Translations under genes and position numbers: made by a program
NCBI RefSeq assembly: GCF_004791025.1
Contig: NZ_SRUO01000002.1
Location: 620,001-684,000 of the forward strand
Source of the DNA: Mesorhizobium sp. M4B.F.Ca.ET.203.01.1.1
GTDB lineage: Bacteria > Pseudomonadota > Alphaproteobacteria > Rhizobiales > Rhizobiaceae
DNA: 64,000 bases
Direction: 5' to 3'
In this document: in pieces, positions 38,209 through 48,050 of the stretch
Position numbering within the stretch: the first letter of the stretch is position 1
Layout: every line of letters begins with the position of its first letter
The notes under the pieces: model-generated
Database searches by the model: none
What the model was told of the DNA's origin: nothing
The model's input: the letters and a program-made list of their open reading frames with translations, nothing else

Positions 38209-41097
38209 TCAGGCCTGCGTCAGCGGATACTGTTCCTTCAGCGTCTTCAGCACCTGGTCGCCGGGCATCGGCGCGCCGAACATGAAGCTCTGCACATATT
38301 CGCAGCCCATCTGGCGCAACTCCAGCGCATCGCTTTCGTCCGAGATGCCTTCCGCCACGACGGACAGGCCAAGCTCGTGCGCCATATTGACCATGGACTT
38401 GAGCAGCACGGCGCGTTTCGGCGTCGCGTCGTCGACGAAGCTCTTGTCGATCTTGATCGTGTCGAAGGGGAAGCGCGTCAGATAGGACAGCGACGAATAG
38501 CCGGTGCCGAAATCGTCGAGCGACAGCCCGATGCCGAGCTGCTTCAGCTTGGTCAGCACATGCGAGGTCTGCTCGGGGTTGTCCATCACCAGCGATTCGG
38601 TGAGCTCGAGGCGGAAGCAGCGCGGCTTCAGATTGGCGCGCGCGATGACCGAGCGCACGTCGCTGACCAGGTCGCGGCGGATCAGCTGGCGGCTGGAGAG
38701 GTTGACCGAAACCGACAGCGGCGCGTCGCCGATCTGCTTCTGCCAGGTCGCCAGGTCCTCGGCCGCCTGCTGCATGGCGAACAGGCCGAGCTGCACGATC
38801 AGCCCGCAATTCTCGGCGACGGGAATGAAATCCGCCGGCGGGATCATGCCGCGGCGCGGATGGTCCCACCTGAGCAGCGCCTCGAAGCCGGCGACGCTGC
38901 CGTCCTCCAGCCGCACGATCGGCTGGTAGGCGAGGGTGAACTCACGCCGTTCGATGGCGCGGCGCAGGTCGGATTCGAACTGCAGCCGGTCGGTGCCGAC
39001 GGTGCGGAAGGCCGGCCGGAACGGTTCGATCCTGTCGCCGCCGAAGCGCTTGGCCTGGTGCATGGCAAGCTCGGCGTCCTTGACCATGTCCTCGGACGAG
39101 GTCTGCGCCGTCGTCCAGGTGATCAGCCCGATCGAGGCGGTCAGCACGATCTCGCGCTTGGCGAAGGTGATCGGGTTGTTGATTGCATGCTTGATGGCGT
39201 CCGCCACCGCGGCGATGCGGGCCGGATCCTGTTCCGACAGCAGCATCAGCGCGAACTGGTCGCCGGCAAAGCGCGACAGCGAATCCTTCGGCTTCAAGAG
39301 CCGGTGCAGACGGCGCGCGATGGTGAGCAGGATGGTGTCGCCGGCCGAGATGCCGAGGCCGTCATTGACCTGCTTGAAGCGGTCGATGTCGATGACGAAG
39401 ACGGTCGGGCGCACCTTGTCTTCGGTGCGGGCGATCGAGATGATCGCCTCCAGCCGGTTCATGAACAGTTCGCGGTTCGGCAGGCCGGTCAGATTGTCGT
39501 GCACGGCATCGTGCAGCAGCCGTTCCTCGGATTTCTTCTGCTCGGTGACGTCGACCATGGTGCCGACGCAGCGGATCACCTCGCCGTCCGAGCCGATCAC
39601 CGGGCGGGCGCGCAGCGCGAACCAGTGATAGTGGCCGTCGGCGCCGCGCAGGCGGAAATTCTGCGCCACCCGGCCGCGACGGTGCTCCAGCACAACGTCG
39701 AGCGTGGTGCGGAAGGTGTCGCGGTCGTCGGCGTGCAGTACCGGCAGCCAGTTGCGGGCCGCCCCGCCTAGGCTGTTGGGGGCAAGGCCAAGCTGCAGGC
39801 TGACATCCGGCTTGGTGACGACGCGGTCGCGCAGCACGTCCCAGTCCCAGACGATGTCGCCCGATCCGGCGACGGCGAGCGCCTGCCGTTCGAGATCGGA
39901 GAACAGGCCCTGATGGGCGCCACCGCCGGCGAAGGCGTGCTGCATGACGGTGAAGCCGATCAGAAGGATGATCAGGATCAGGCCGCCGCCCAGCGCTGGC
40001 TGGGCGATATCGTTGTCGAGCATGCCGGTGATCGCCATCCACGACCCGCATAGCCACAGCAAGACCATAACCCAACTCGGCACCAGCATGATCGCACGGT
40101 CATAGCCACGAATGCCGAGGAAGATGATCAGGCCGAGCCCGGTCAGCGCGGTTGCCGCGAACGAGATGCGGGCAATGCCGGCCGCCACCGCAGGATCGAT
40201 GATGGCGACGCCGGCGATCAAGAGCAGGCCGAGGATCCAGACCAGCGCGCCGTAGCTGAAATGGCCGTGCCAGCGGTTGAGGTTGAGATAGGCGAACAGG
40301 AACACAACGAAGGTCGCCGCCAGCGCCACCTCCGTTCCGGCGCGCCACATCTGTTCATTGCCGGGCGATATCTCGATGATCTTGTTGAGGAAGCCGAAAT
40401 CGACGCAGATATAGGCAAGCACCGCCCAGGCAAGCGCGGCCGTCGCCGGGAACATCGAGGTGCCCTTGACGACGAACAGGATGGTCAGGAACAGCGCCAG
40501 CAGGCCGGCGATGCCGATGACGATGCCGCGGAACAGCGTGTAGGAATTGACCGAGTCCTTGTAGGATTCCGGATCCCAGAGGTAGACCTGCGGCAGTTTC
40601 GGCGAGGCAAGCTCGGCGACAAAGGTGACCACAGTGCCGGGGTTCAGCGTCACCCGGAAGACGTCGGCATCGGGGCTGGTCTGGCGGTCGAGCGCGAAGC
40701 CTTCGCTGGGCGTGATCGCGGCGATACGTGTCGCGCCGAGATCGGGCCAGAAGATGCCGGAATTCACCAGCCGGAAATGCGGCGCCACGATCAGCCGGTC
40801 GAGTTGCTGGTCGGTGGTGTTGGCGAGCGCGAACACGGCCCAGTCGCCACTCGATCGCGAATCCTTCGCTTCCACCTCGATGCGCCTTACGATGCCGTCG
40901 GGGCCGGGGGCTGTCGAGACCTGGAAATTCTCGCCCTGATTCGGGTACAGATCGAAGGCGCGCGAGAGATCGAGCGCCACGTCGTCGCGGGCGATCTTGA
41001 TCGGCTCGACGGCGAACGCCGGCGAGGCTGCGCAGAGCGCAACGACCATCGCCAGGACAAGGGCGAGCAGCGACGCGAATCGCAAAAAATTCGTCAA
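38209..41097 (-). CDS. Membrane sensor with PAS, degenerate GGDEF and EAL domains
   Basis: A 962-residue c-di-GMP turnover protein. Signal peptide (~1-29), an extracytoplasmic domain (~30-180), about seven membrane helices (~185-395, resembling 7TMR-DISM sensors), a PAS domain (~415-540), GGDEF (~550-705) and EAL (~715-955). The GGDEF signature is RFAGDQFAL, so the cyclase site is degenerate. The EAL domain keeps FEALLRW, VNLSSRQL, LELTES, DDFGTGYSSLSYL, KIDKSFV and VVAEG, so it should be an active phosphodiesterase. It begins with TTG, 3 bases after the GNAT gene's stop. Confidence 0.92.
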   Translation of the reverse strand: MTNFLRFASLLALVLAMVVALCAASPAFAVEPIKIARDDVALDLSRAFDLYPNQGENFQVSTAPGPDGIVRRIEVEAKDSRSSGDWAVFALANTTDQQLDRLIVAPHFRLVNSGIFWPDLGATRIAAITPSEGFALDRQTSPDADVFRVTLNPGTVVTFVAELASPKLPQVYLWDPESYKDSVNSYTLFRGIVIGIAGLLALFLTILFVVKGTSMFPATAALAWAVLAYICVDFGFLNKIIEISPGNEQMWRAGTEVALAATFVVFLFAYLNLNRWHGHFSYGALVWILGLLLIAGVAIIDPAVAAGIARISFAATALTGLGLIIFLGIRGYDRAIMLVPSWVMVLLWLCGSWMAITGMLDNDIAQPALGGGLILIILLIGFTVMQHAFAGGGAHQGLFSDLERQALAVAGSGDIVWDWDVLRDRVVTKPDVSLQLGLAPNSLGGAARNWLPVLHADDRDTFRTTLDVVLEHRRGRVAQNFRLRGADGHYHWFALRARPVIGSDGEVIRCVGTMVDVTEQKKSEERLLHDAVHDNLTGLPNRELFMNRLEAIISIARTEDKVRPTVFVIDIDRFKQVNDGLGISAGDTILLTIARRLHRLLKPKDSLSRFAGDQFALMLLSEQDPARIAAVADAIKHAINNPITFAKREIVLTASIGLITWTTAQTSSEDMVKDAELAMHQAKRFGGDRIEPFRPAFRTVGTDRLQFESDLRRAIERREFTLAYQPIVRLEDGSVAGFEALLRWDHPRRGMIPPADFIPVAENCGLIVQLGLFAMQQAAEDLATWQKQIGDAPLSVSVNLSSRQLIRRDLVSDVRSVIARANLKPRCFRLELTESLVMDNPEQTSHVLTKLKQLGIGLSLDDFGTGYSSLSYLTRFPFDTIKIDKSFVDDATPKRAVLLKSMVNMAHELGLSVVAEGISDESDALELRQMGCEYVQSFMFGAPMPGDQVLKTLKEQYPLTQA

Positions 41098-41100
41098 CTA

Positions 41101-41697
41101 TCAGCCCTTCGTTCCAGCGCCCGGCGGATCGTCCGCGATCCGGGCGTAGAGGTAATGATCCTGCCAGATACCATTGATCCTGAGGTAGGATCGCAGAAGT
41201 CCTTCGCGCCGGAATCCGGCTTTTTCAAGCACGCGGATCGACCGGGCGTTGTCGGGAATACAGGCCGCTTCGATCCGGTGCAACCTCAGCGTATCGAAGG
41301 CGAAGCGCGACACCAGCTTGACCGCCTCAGTCATCAGACCGCGGCCGCCATAGCGCTCGCCGATCCAGTAGCCGATATGGCCGCTTTGCGCGACGCCATG
41401 GCGGATGTTGCCGAGGGTGATGCCGCCGGCGAGCTTGCCGCTCGACTTCTCGAAGATGAAGAAGGCGATCGCGGTGCCTTGCGCGTAATCCTCGCGATAG
41501 CGGCTGATGCGCAGCCGCCATGCCGTGCGGTCGAGCTCATCCGGCGTCCAGCGCGGCTCCCACGGCTCCAGGAACGCGCGGCTTTCACCGCGCAGCGTCG
41601 ACCAATCGCGATAGTCGTTGGTCAGCGGCACGCGCAGCGTGACCTTGTCGCCCTTCAGTGCCGGCAGGTCGCGGCGAAAGAAAGGGAGCGCGAACAT
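41101..41697 (-). CDS. GNAT-family N-acetyltransferase (RimJ-like)
   Basis: A 198-residue acetyltransferase; RimJ-type members acetylate the N-terminus of ribosomal protein S5. The start is TLRVPLTNDYRDW, the acetyl-CoA-binding region is GYWIGERYGGRGLMTEAV and the C-terminal motif is RIEAACIPDNARSIRVLEKAGF. All typical. Lies between the M16 peptidase (15 bases upstream) and the GGDEF/EAL gene (3 bases downstream), apparently one transcription unit. Confidence 0.9.
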   Translation of the reverse strand: MFALPFFRRDLPALKGDKVTLRVPLTNDYRDWSTLRGESRAFLEPWEPRWTPDELDRTAWRLRISRYREDYAQGTAIAFFIFEKSSGKLAGGITLGNIRHGVAQSGHIGYWIGERYGGRGLMTEAVKLVSRFAFDTLRLHRIEAACIPDNARSIRVLEKAGFRREGLLRSYLRINGIWQDHYLYARIADDPPGAGTKG

Positions 41698-41712
41698 GGC
41701 GCTTGAGCAGGA

Positions 41713-43005
41713 CTAGACGGCGAGCTTGCGGGCCGTCGTCTGCGGACCCGAAAGCGAATCGAGAATCGCCTCATAGGGCGCCAGCGTCCCCACGGGTCCG
41801 ACGGCGGTGAGCGTCGGCTTGGTCGAAAACAACCGCGACGAGAGATCGGTGAGCCGCTCGGTGGTGAGCGCCGCCAGCCGTTCCATCAGCTCTTCCTTGG
41901 CGATCGGCCGGCCGAACAGAAGCAACTGCCTGGCGATCTGCGAGGCGCGGCTGGCCGGGCTTTCGGCCGACATGATCAAACCGGCGCGGTATTGCGCGCG
42001 CGCCCGGTCGAGCTCCTCCTGCAGGATGTTCTCGCCGGCCTTCTGCAATTCGTCAATGATGACCGGCACCAGCTTGGCGATATCGCTCTGCCCGGTCGCG
42101 GCGTGCACGCCGAATATGCCGGTGTCGGAAAAGCCCCAGTGGAACGCGTAGACCGAGTAGCACAGGCCGCGTTTCTCGCGCACCTCCTGGAACAGCCTCG
42201 ACGACATGCCGCCGCCAAGGATCATCGACAGCACCTGCGAGGCGTAGAAATCGCGCACATGATAGGCGCGGCCCTCGAAGCCGAGCACGATCTGCGCGTC
42301 CATCAGGTCGCGATCCTCGCGGAAGTCGCCGCCGACATATTGCGCGTATTGCGGAATGCTGCTCTCGGCCTTGGCGCGGAAGCCGCCGAGCCGCTTCTCC
42401 ACCTCGCGCACGAAATTGTCGTGCTTGATGTCGCCGGCGGCCACGACCACCATGCGCTCGGCGCCGTACTGGCGCTCGATGAAATTGTGCAGCTGCTTGG
42501 AGGTGAAGGATTTGACCGTTTCCGGGGTGCCGAGGATCGAGCGGCCGATCGTCTGGTGGCGGAAGGCGGTTTCGGTGAAGCGATCGAAGACGATATCGTC
42601 GGGCGTGTCGTGCGCGGCGCCGATTTCCTGCAGGATCACATGCTGTTCGCGCTCGAGTTCTTCAGGGTCGAATTCGGACTCCTGCAGGATGTCTGCCAGG
42701 ATGTCGACCGCCAGCGGCACGTCGTCGGAGAGCACCCTGGCGTAATAGGAGGTGGTCTCGACGCTGGTGGCGGCGTTGATCTCGCCGCCGACATTCTCGA
42801 TTTCCGAGGCGATCTCGAAGGCGGTGCGCCTTTTCGTGCCCTTGAAGGCCATATGCTCGAGCAAATGGGCCATTCCGTGCTCTTCCTCACGCTCATTGCG
42901 TGCGCCCGACTTGACCCAGGCACCGAGGGCAACGGATTCGAGGCTTGGAAGGGTTTCGGTTGCGACTGTCAGGCCGTTCGACAGACGGCTTACCTCAACA
43001 CCCAT
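41713..43005 (-). CDS. M16-family zinc peptidase (mitochondrial-processing-peptidase-like)
   Basis: A 430-residue metallopeptidase with the inverted zinc motif HLLEHMAFKGT (residues ~50-60; HxxEH) and the downstream metal-ligand Glu in ENVGGEINAATSVETT; the C-terminal half carries the conserved GGGMSSRLFQEVREKRGLCY. This is the alphaproteobacterial relative of mitochondrial MPP beta. The frame is open further upstream, but MGVEVSRLSNGLTV at 43005 is the normal start. thrC ends 14 bases upstream, the usual gene pair in Rhizobiales. Confidence 0.94.
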   Translation of the reverse strand: MGVEVSRLSNGLTVATETLPSLESVALGAWVKSGARNEREEEHGMAHLLEHMAFKGTKRRTAFEIASEIENVGGEINAATSVETTSYYARVLSDDVPLAVDILADILQESEFDPEELEREQHVILQEIGAAHDTPDDIVFDRFTETAFRHQTIGRSILGTPETVKSFTSKQLHNFIERQYGAERMVVVAAGDIKHDNFVREVEKRLGGFRAKAESSIPQYAQYVGGDFREDRDLMDAQIVLGFEGRAYHVRDFYASQVLSMILGGGMSSRLFQEVREKRGLCYSVYAFHWGFSDTGIFGVHAATGQSDIAKLVPVIIDELQKAGENILQEELDRARAQYRAGLIMSAESPASRASQIARQLLLFGRPIAKEELMERLAALTTERLTDLSSRLFSTKPTLTAVGPVGTLAPYEAILDSLSGPQTTARKLAV

Positions 43006-43019
43006 ATGGCAAGTACTCC

Positions 43020-44417
43020 TTAACGCGCCGCCCGCGTGTGGCGTCCGACGTAATCTTCCACCATTTTCAGGTCGGAGGGAAGTACCGTGTATTTTTCGTC
43101 GGCTGTCATCAATGCGCCCAGCCATGCCGGCAGGGCCGGCGTGATGCCGCTGGCGGCCTCGACCGCGGCCGGGAACTTGGCTGGATGCGCGGTGCCCAGC
43201 ACCACCATGGGGACTGCGCCATCGACCTTGCCGGCGGCAACGTGCACGGCCGCCGCCGTGTGCGGGTCGAGCAGATAGTTGCTCGCCGCGAGCGTCGAAC
43301 GGATGGTGGCGGCGACCTCGTCGACGCTTGAGCGGCCGGCGTCGAATTCGGCGCGGATCTTCGCGATTTCGCCCGCCTCGATGGTGAAGGCGCCGGACTG
43401 CTTCAGCCCGTTCATGTAGCGCCGCACGGTCTCGGCATCGCGGTCGGCCGCCTCGAACAGCAGGCGCTCGAAGTTCGACGACACCTGGATGTCCATCGAC
43501 GGCGAGGTCGTGGCGAACACGCCCTTGGTGTGGTATTCGCCGCTCGCCAGCGTGCGCGCCAATATGTCGTTGTCATTGGTGGCGATGATCAGCCGATCGA
43601 TCGGCAATCCCATTCTTTTCGCGGCATAACCGGCGAAGATATCGCCGAAATTGCCGGTCGGCACGGTGAACGACACCGGCCGGTCGGGCGCGCCGAGCGA
43701 CAGCGCCGAGGAGAAATAATAGACGATCTGGGCCATGATGCGTGCCCAGTTGATCGAATTGACGCCCGACAACGAAACCCGGTCGCGAAAACCGTGGTCG
43801 TTGAACATGTCCTTCACCAGGCCCTGGCAATCGTCGAAATTGCCTTCGATCGAGAGTGCATGCACGTTCGCCGCGCTTGACGTCGTCATCTGCCGCTGCT
43901 GCACCGGCGAGACCTTGCCGTGCGGGAAAAGGATGAAGATGTCGGTGCGGTCGCGGCCGGCGAAAGCATCGATCGCGGCGCCGCCGGTGTCGCCGGAGGT
44001 GGCGCCGACGATTGTGGCGCGCTGACCGCGCTCGGCCAGCACATGGTCCATCAGTCGCGCCAGCAGTTGCATGGCGACGTCCTTGAAGGCGAGCGTCGGG
44101 CCGTGGAAGAGTTCGAGCACGAAAGTGTTCGCCCCGGTCTGCACCAGCGGGCAGACGGCCTCGTGGCGGAAGGTGGCATAGGCCTCGCGCACCAGCCGCT
44201 CGAAGACGGGCGCCGCGATCTCGCCGCCCAGGAACGGCGTCAGCACGCGAATGGCAAGGTCGGGATAGGCGAGTCCGCGCATGGCGCGGATGTCGGCGGC
44301 GGAAAACTGCGGCCATTCGCGCGGCACATAGAGCCCGCCGTCGCGGGCCAGCCCGGCCAGCACCGCGTCGGAAAATCCAAGCACGGGCGCGTCCCCGCGG
44401 GTACTCACATATTGCAT
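43020..44417 (-). CDS. thrC: Threonine synthase
   Basis: PLP enzyme converting O-phosphohomoserine to threonine. The 465-residue protein starts MQYVSTRGDAPVLGFSDAVL, the typical N-terminus, and shows the PLP-lysine motif LFHGPTLAFKDVAMQ (~105-119) and the phosphate-binding loops VGATSGDTGGAA and FTVPTGNFGDIFAGY. ATG 44417 is the family start. It heads a minus-strand run with the M16 peptidase, GNAT and GGDEF/EAL genes; thrB is 10 kb away. Confidence 0.97.
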   Translation of the reverse strand: MQYVSTRGDAPVLGFSDAVLAGLARDGGLYVPREWPQFSAADIRAMRGLAYPDLAIRVLTPFLGGEIAAPVFERLVREAYATFRHEAVCPLVQTGANTFVLELFHGPTLAFKDVAMQLLARLMDHVLAERGQRATIVGATSGDTGGAAIDAFAGRDRTDIFILFPHGKVSPVQQRQMTTSSAANVHALSIEGNFDDCQGLVKDMFNDHGFRDRVSLSGVNSINWARIMAQIVYYFSSALSLGAPDRPVSFTVPTGNFGDIFAGYAAKRMGLPIDRLIIATNDNDILARTLASGEYHTKGVFATTSPSMDIQVSSNFERLLFEAADRDAETVRRYMNGLKQSGAFTIEAGEIAKIRAEFDAGRSSVDEVAATIRSTLAASNYLLDPHTAAAVHVAAGKVDGAVPMVVLGTAHPAKFPAAVEAASGITPALPAWLGALMTADEKYTVLPSDLKMVEDYVGRHTRAAR

Positions 44418-44545
44418 CGTCACAAGTCCATTGCAGCCGGCGGGTTCATCCACCGCCAATTGGTTAATTTTCCGAGCCGGCTCAGTCGCATTTTCGCCGC
44501 GCCGTTGATATACGTCACCAGCTTTGCGAGAGGGAAGTGGAGTTC

Positions 44546-45268
44546 ATGGCGTTTCATTCGGTCAACCGTCGTTTTGTCGCGGGTCTGGCGCTTGCCGGCT
44601 TTATGCTTGCCGCCGCCGGCTGCCAATCGAGCGACAATGGCATACTGAGCTTTGGTCTGGGCAAGAAGGACACCCAGGCGCCGCCGCCGCCGCAGGACCC
44701 CAAGGTGCTTGCCAGCCAGTTGGAGGCCTATTGCCCGAAAGTAACGCTGCGCGACGGCACCGCCTACTTCAACACCTATGCCAAGGGCGGCGCCAAGCCC
44801 AGGAAGAAGGCCGACGCCGCGCAGGACGCCGAGGCCGCCGCCGCCCAGACCGCGCCTGATGGCACCATTGTCGATCCCGATCGCGATCCCGCCAAGGTCA
44901 TCTATCAGGCCTCGATCACCGACGTGACCCGCGATTGCATGCGCGCCAACGGCCAGCTGTCGATGAAGATAGCGGTGGCCGGCAAGGTCGTGCCTGGGCC
45001 GATGTTCGCGCCCGGCACCATCACCATGCCGATTCGCGTCGCGGTGATGCACGGCACCGATGTGCTCTACTCGCAGATCCACCAGTACCAGGTCCAGGTC
45101 TCCGACCCGTCGGCCGCGACGCAGTTCGTCTTCACCGACCAGAACGTCCTGGTGCCGGAACCGACCGCCAAGGACTACCAGGCCTTTGCCGGATATGACG
45201 AAAACACGCCGAAAGCCGCGACCGACAAGGGCAAGCGGAAGAAAAAGGCCGCTCCGGCGACAAACTGA
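44546..45268 (+). CDS. Lipoprotein of unknown function
   Basis: A 240-residue lipoprotein with signal sequence (RRFVAGLALAGFMLAAAGC) and lipobox AAGC at residues ~23-26. The mature part contains a Pro-rich linker (QAPPPPQDPK), two cysteines (in LEAYCPKVTLRDG and TRDCMRANGQ) and a C-terminal Lys-rich tail (KGKRKKKAAPATN). GGAG sits 4 bases before ATG 44546. The function is unknown; it is conserved-looking and divergent from thrC. Confidence 0.78.
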   Translation: MAFHSVNRRFVAGLALAGFMLAAAGCQSSDNGILSFGLGKKDTQAPPPPQDPKVLASQLEAYCPKVTLRDGTAYFNTYAKGGAKPRKKADAAQDAEAAAAQTAPDGTIVDPDRDPAKVIYQASITDVTRDCMRANGQLSMKIAVAGKVVPGPMFAPGTITMPIRVAVMHGTDVLYSQIHQYQVQVSDPSAATQFVFTDQNVLVPEPTAKDYQAFAGYDENTPKAATDKGKRKKKAAPATN

Positions 45269-45278
45269 GGTGGGCTGG

Positions 45279-45301
45279 GGCGGACGCTTCAAGCGTCCGC
45301 C
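45279..45301. terminator. Bidirectional hairpin between convergent genes
   Basis: GGCGGACGCTT and AAGCGTCCGCC form a perfect 11-bp stem around one C. It begins 10 bases after the lipoprotein stop and includes the last codons and the stop of the convergent HAD gene. Confidence 0.65.
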
Positions 45302-45978
45302 GACCATTCCGACAGCGCGGCAATCACGCTTTTCAACTCGGCCCAGCGGCGGATGACCGTCTCCGCGCCGGCTTCGGTCAGCGCGTCGGCGTGGCCGGGA
45401 TAGCTGTGCGCGGCGCCGGTGAAGCCGATGACGCGCATGCCGGCCGTCCTGGCGCCGGTGACGCCATGCACCGAGTCCTCGATGACGAAGGTATTTTTCG
45501 GATCGGCGTTGAGCCTTTCGGCGGCGTAAAGGAACACGTCCGGAGCCGGCTTGGTCTTTTTGCTGGGGATGTCGAGCCCCGAAAAGATGCGGCCGGCGAA
45601 GAACGGCAGTAGCCCCACCTTCTCCAGCATGAACTCGACCCGCTCCGTGCGCGAATTCGAGCAGACGCAGCGCCGCACCGTCACCGCCGCGACCGCCTCG
45701 CGCGCGCCGTCGATGGCGCGCACGTCGCTGCGCAGCTTGCGGTCGACCAGCTCTTCGGCGCGGCCGATCAGCGAGGCCTGGAACGGGATGGCCGATTTCT
45801 CCTCGACCCGCATCATGATGTCCTTGAAGGTCAGTCCGGCATAGGTCTCGGCCAGTTCCTCGGCCGAGATCTCATACCCGGCCGAGGTCAGGAGCTCGGC
45901 CTCGATGCGCGCGGCGATGATTTCGGAATCGACGAGCACGCCGTCGCAATCGAAGATGACAAGGTCTGGCTGGGGCAT
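45289..45978 (-). CDS. HAD-superfamily hydrolase (beta-phosphoglucomutase/YcjU-like)
   Basis: A 229-residue HAD phosphatase. Motif I is IFDCDGVLVDSE (residues ~8-19) with the nucleophile Asp, motif II is CSNSR, motif III is the Lys in SKKTKPAPDVF and motif IV is VIEDSVHGVTGA. The helical cap between motifs I and II marks it as a subfamily-I HAD acting on a phosphosugar or similar small molecule. Substrate unknown. Its stop codon lies inside the shared terminator hairpin; it diverges from ccrM. Confidence 0.9.
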   Translation of the reverse strand: MPQPDLVIFDCDGVLVDSEIIAARIEAELLTSAGYEISAEELAETYAGLTFKDIMMRVEEKSAIPFQASLIGRAEELVDRKLRSDVRAIDGAREAVAAVTVRRCVCSNSRTERVEFMLEKVGLLPFFAGRIFSGLDIPSKKTKPAPDVFLYAAERLNADPKNTFVIEDSVHGVTGARTAGMRVIGFTGAAHSYPGHADALTEAGAETVIRRWAELKSVIAALSEWSADA

Positions 45979-46116
45979 GGCAATCCGGAACGCGGGAGAA
46001 AGCTGGCCTGATACGGCTCAGGCGGCGCGGCATACACCAAGCGGCCGGGCTTCGCAAATTCACGGCAGGTCTCGACCGGGGCAGTCCCGCCCTTCACCGA
46101 ATATTTACGCTGATCG

Positions 46117-46124
46117 GTAACCAT
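46117..46124 (+). promoter_or_regulatory. Possible CtrA-like half-site upstream of ccrM
   Basis: GTAACCAT differs at one base from the CtrA half-site TTAACCAT and lies 40 bases before the ccrM start, in an AT-richer stretch with two further GTAA(A)C elements at 46132 and 46139. CtrA controls ccrM in Caulobacter; binding here is inference. Confidence 0.25.
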
Positions 46125-46136
46125 AACGGACAGTAA

Positions 46137-47297
<1,161 letters not shown>

Positions 47298-47313
47298 GAT
47301 CCCGCTGTTAAAG

Positions 47314-47352
47314 TTGAATCAGAACTTCAGCGGATCGTCCGAAGCGATTCAA
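47314..47352. terminator. Compound hairpin between ccrM and the convergent HAD gene
   Basis: TTGAATC (47314-47320) pairs with GATTCAA (47346-47352), enclosing CTT...CGGA-TCG-TCCG-AAG as an inner stem. It ends one base before the HAD stop codon and could terminate both genes. It also contains two GANTC sites, the CcrM target. Confidence 0.55.
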
Positions 47353-47353
47353 A

Positions 47354-47965
47354 TCAGGCCCTGATCCCGTAACGCTCGAGGTCCGCCTTGAGCGTTACGG
47401 CGTCGGTGAACAGCACCGACTGCCAGCCGGCCGCCCTGGCGCCGTCGACATTCTTCTGGCTGTCATCGATGAACAGCGTCGCGGACGGTTCGAGGCCGAA
47501 CGCGGCGACATGATGATCGTAGATGGCGCGATCCGGCTTGATCTGCCGGATGTCGGCCGAAACGGTCACGCCGCGCGGACGGTTGAGGAAGCCGAAACGC
47601 TGCCGGGCTTCGGCAAGCGTATCCGAGGCAAAGTTGGTCAGCATGGTGACATCGTGGCCGGCCTCGATCAGGCCGATCATGATGGCGACGCTGTCGTCAT
47701 AGGCATGCGGCACCATCTCGTGCCAATGCCGGCGGAAATTGCGAATATTCTCCGCATGGCCCGGGTATTCGCCGATCAGCAGCGCTTCGGCCTCTGCCCA
47801 TGTCCGGCCGCGGTCCTGCTCGAGGTTCCAGTCATGCGTGCAGACATTGTCGAAGAACCATTTCCGCTCCTCGGCATCGGGGATCAGGCGGCTGAAGGGA
47901 AGGTCCGGATCGTAGTGGATCAGCACCCTGCCGATGTCGAACACGATGTGGCGGATTTCGGTCAT
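47354..47965 (-). CDS. HAD-family hydrolase (haloacid dehalogenase-like, YihX type)
   Basis: A 203-residue HAD protein with motif I VFDIGRVLIHYD (nucleophile Asp in FDIGR), motif II MLTNFA, motif III Lys in IKPDRAIYDHHV and motif IV LFIDDSQKNVDGARAAGW. The sequence pattern resembles the YihX/GMP-phosphatase-like subgroup acting on sugar phosphates such as alpha-D-glucose 1-phosphate. Substrate not determined. Lies convergent to ccrM. Confidence 0.9.
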   Translation of the reverse strand: MTEIRHIVFDIGRVLIHYDPDLPFSRLIPDAEERKWFFDNVCTHDWNLEQDRGRTWAEAEALLIGEYPGHAENIRNFRRHWHEMVPHAYDDSVAIMIGLIEAGHDVTMLTNFASDTLAEARQRFGFLNRPRGVTVSADIRQIKPDRAIYDHHVAAFGLEPSATLFIDDSQKNVDGARAAGWQSVLFTDAVTLKADLERYGIRA

Positions 47966-47995
47966 GCCTGTCCTTTCAATGCGGGCGCTGCCTTA

Positions 47996-48036
47996 GCGCA
48001 TGTCACCCAAAAGTGCAGCGGTTTGGGATAGCGTGT
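47996..48036. repeat. Rhizobial-type palindromic intergenic repeat
   Basis: GCGCATGTCACCC...GGTTTGGGATAGCG contains a CCCAAA/TTTGGG stem around AGTGCAGCGG, the core of a short palindromic element that, from memory, is scattered through Mesorhizobium and Sinorhizobium intergenic DNA (TTTTGGGCGACATGC-type). It lies between the HAD gene and the mutY stop. Only one copy was noticed in this window. Confidence 0.5.
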
Positions 48037-48050
48037 CGCGCGTGACCCGG

